DNA of 64,000 bases. It comes from Bacteriovoracaceae bacterium UBA4096. GTDB lineage: Bacteria; Bdellovibrionota; Bacteriovoracia; Bacteriovoracales; Bacteriovoracaceae. Numbering within the stretch: position 1 is the stretch's first letter; each line of letters begins with the position of its first letter. Location: positions 19,900-83,899 of the forward strand of contig DFXY01000066.1 in the NCBI GenBank assembly GCA_002381945.1, in the 5' to 3' direction. A model generated the notes under the pieces. It made no database searches, was not told the DNA's origin, and saw only the letters and a list, made by a program, of their open reading frames with translations. Of this stretch, positions 63,310-64,000 are shown in pieces. Both the position numbers and the translations under genes were made by a program.

Positions 63310-63699
63310 ATGAAAAAATTAGTTACAGGGTTAATGTTACTTTCCTCTCTCTCAGCGTTTGCTGGTTTAAAAGATTGTCAAAATCTTCTTGGAAACTATG
63401 AATGTGCTTATGAAAATTCAAATGTCCGTTTGGTATTGGCCAAAGGAAACTCTGCTAATGCTCTGGAAGTCAATATTGAAGGCGAGGGCGGAAAGTATAT
63501 TGTTGATGGAAAAAAACGTGCTTCAAAGGAAGATGATTCTGAATACACGGCACTTTGTACTGCAGGTAAAAAAATTGAAATCAGAAATGTATTTCGTGAT
63601 CAACTCCAAGTTGTATCATTGACGGCCACTAATGAAGGCATCCTTTATTCATTGGAACAAAGTCGTGGCGGTCTCTCGCTTTCATGTAAACGAATTTAA
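63310..63699 (+). CDS. Small exported protein of unknown function
   Basis: A 129-residue protein with a signal peptide (cleavage after SAFA near residue 18). The mature part is beta-rich with four cysteines (about residues 24, 32, 81 and 126) that may form disulfides, and no family is recognised. A GGA element lies near the ATG. A hairpin follows 7 nt after the stop codon. Confidence 0.65.
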   Translation: MKKLVTGLMLLSSLSAFAGLKDCQNLLGNYECAYENSNVRLVLAKGNSANALEVNIEGEGGKYIVDGKKRASKEDDSEYTALCTAGKKIEIRNVFRDQLQVVSLTATNEGILYSLEQSRGGLSLSCKRI

Positions 63700-63706
63700 T
63701 TTCAGC

Positions 63707-63739
63707 ATGGTATGTCTGCTTTTAAGGCAGACATACCAT
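63707..63739. terminator. Bidirectional hairpin between convergent genes
   Basis: Perfect 13-bp inverted repeat (ATGGTATGTCTGC/GCAGACATACCAT) with a 7-nt loop between the small exported protein gene and the NADH dehydrogenase. It touches the stop codon of the latter; only weak T-rich tails are present. Confidence 0.75.
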
Positions 63740-64000
63740 CTATTCTTTCTCAATGATAAGCCGTGCACCTCGACGGAATGTCATATAAGTCCAGGCCCAT
63801 TGAAATAAAACGAATAAGCGATTTTTAAAACCAATCAGATAATAAATATGAACCAGAAGCCATGCCATCCAGGCCACAAAGCCTGAGAAGTGGAGACCTT
63901 TATACATGGCCACGGCCCTTGATCTGCCCACTGTCGCCATCTGCCCCTTATCAATATATTTGAAAGTTTCGATTGATCTTTTACCCGTGAGAGTTTTTTT
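63740..64000 (-). CDS. C-terminal end of NDH-2-type NADH dehydrogenase, 5' end outside the window
   Basis: The frame is open to the right edge. The visible 86 residues show the end of type II NADH:quinone oxidoreductases: F-K-Y-I-D-K-G-Q-M-A-T-V-G-R, then an AVA segment and the amphipathic membrane-binding tail with GFVAWMAWLLVHIYYLIGF and NRLFVLFQW. These enzymes pass electrons from NADH to quinone without pumping protons. An internal ATG at 63940 is not the start. Confidence 0.9.
   Translation of the reverse strand, partial: KKTLTGKRSIETFKYIDKGQMATVGRSRAVAMYKGLHFSGFVAWMAWLLVHIYYLIGFKNRLFVLFQWAWTYMTFRRGARLIIEKE

Overview
The window looks like chromosomal core DNA of a Gram-negative bacterium of roughly 40% GC, most likely a predatory bacterium of the Bdellovibrionota, order Bacteriovoracales (Bacteriovorax/Peredibacter type). 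I infer this from the many unrecognised exported proteins and lipoproteins, the rich sensory and chemosensory content, a Suv3-type RNA helicase next to a DUF455 protein, secreted nuclease, nucleotidase and peptidase genes, and extremely tight gene packing. No phage, insertion sequence, CRISPR array or rRNA was seen. There is one tRNA gene, tRNA-Leu(UAG).

Layout. 1-2937: a cut-off gene, a DUF6624 protein and two exported proteins of unknown role. 2993-5462: tyrS facing a GST-deoC pair. 5662-10394: a lipoprotein, an acyl-CoA dehydrogenase, and an operon of a nuclease-like protein with two sister response regulators. 10395-15280: an RNA methyltransferase, ahcY, rpiB and a large exported protein. 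15468-19244: a DtxR/MntR-like regulator coupled to a Tlc-like transporter, then an M3 oligopeptidase. 19357-23716: a hybrid-sensor kinase facing a secreted nuclease and a 5'-nucleotidase lipoprotein. 24029-28420: a chemosensory operon (PAS-PAS receptor, CheR, CheD, triple-CheW). 28488-32061: feoAB, a hotdog protein and a nitronate monooxygenase-like enzyme. 32189-38587: a secreted M28 aminopeptidase, Suv3 helicase, DUF455 protein, ATP-grasp-like protein, and a class II aldolase. 38725-42425: an acidic membrane protein, an HD-GYP phosphodiesterase, and a degenerate PP2C protein. 42422-47814: a six-gene operon on the minus strand (PhaR-like regulator, outer-membrane barrel, two ArsA/GET3-like ATPases, GshA, cystathionine gamma-synthase/lyase). 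48212-56181: TPR lipoprotein, LolB-like lipoprotein and a complete oligopeptide ABC importer. 56153-64000: a sodium/solute symporter, a degenerate HD-GYP with a long coiled-coil partner, tRNA-Leu, a universal stress protein, a thioredoxin reductase-like enzyme, and the end of an NDH-2-type NADH dehydrogenase.

Themes. Several genes fit scavenging of macromolecules from prey or environment: secreted nuclease, 5'-nucleotidase, DeoC, RpiB and possibly a nucleotide carrier for nucleic acids; M28 and M3 peptidases and an Opp-type importer for peptides. Sulfur metabolism appears twice: AhcY for the methyl cycle, and the cystathionine enzyme with GshA for cysteine and glutathione. Signal transduction shows repeated loss of canonical residues: two response regulators with Arg for the conserved Lys, a PP2C domain without its metal-binding Asp residues, and an HD-GYP domain without its HD dyad.

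The most striking structural property is packing: of eleven convergent gene pairs, ten have stop codons that abut, overlap or lie 2 nt apart. The best candidates for undescribed biology are the six-gene ArsA/PhaR/GshA operon, the degenerate HD-GYP plus coiled-coil pair, the degenerate PP2C protein, and the Suv3-DUF455-ATP-grasp operon.
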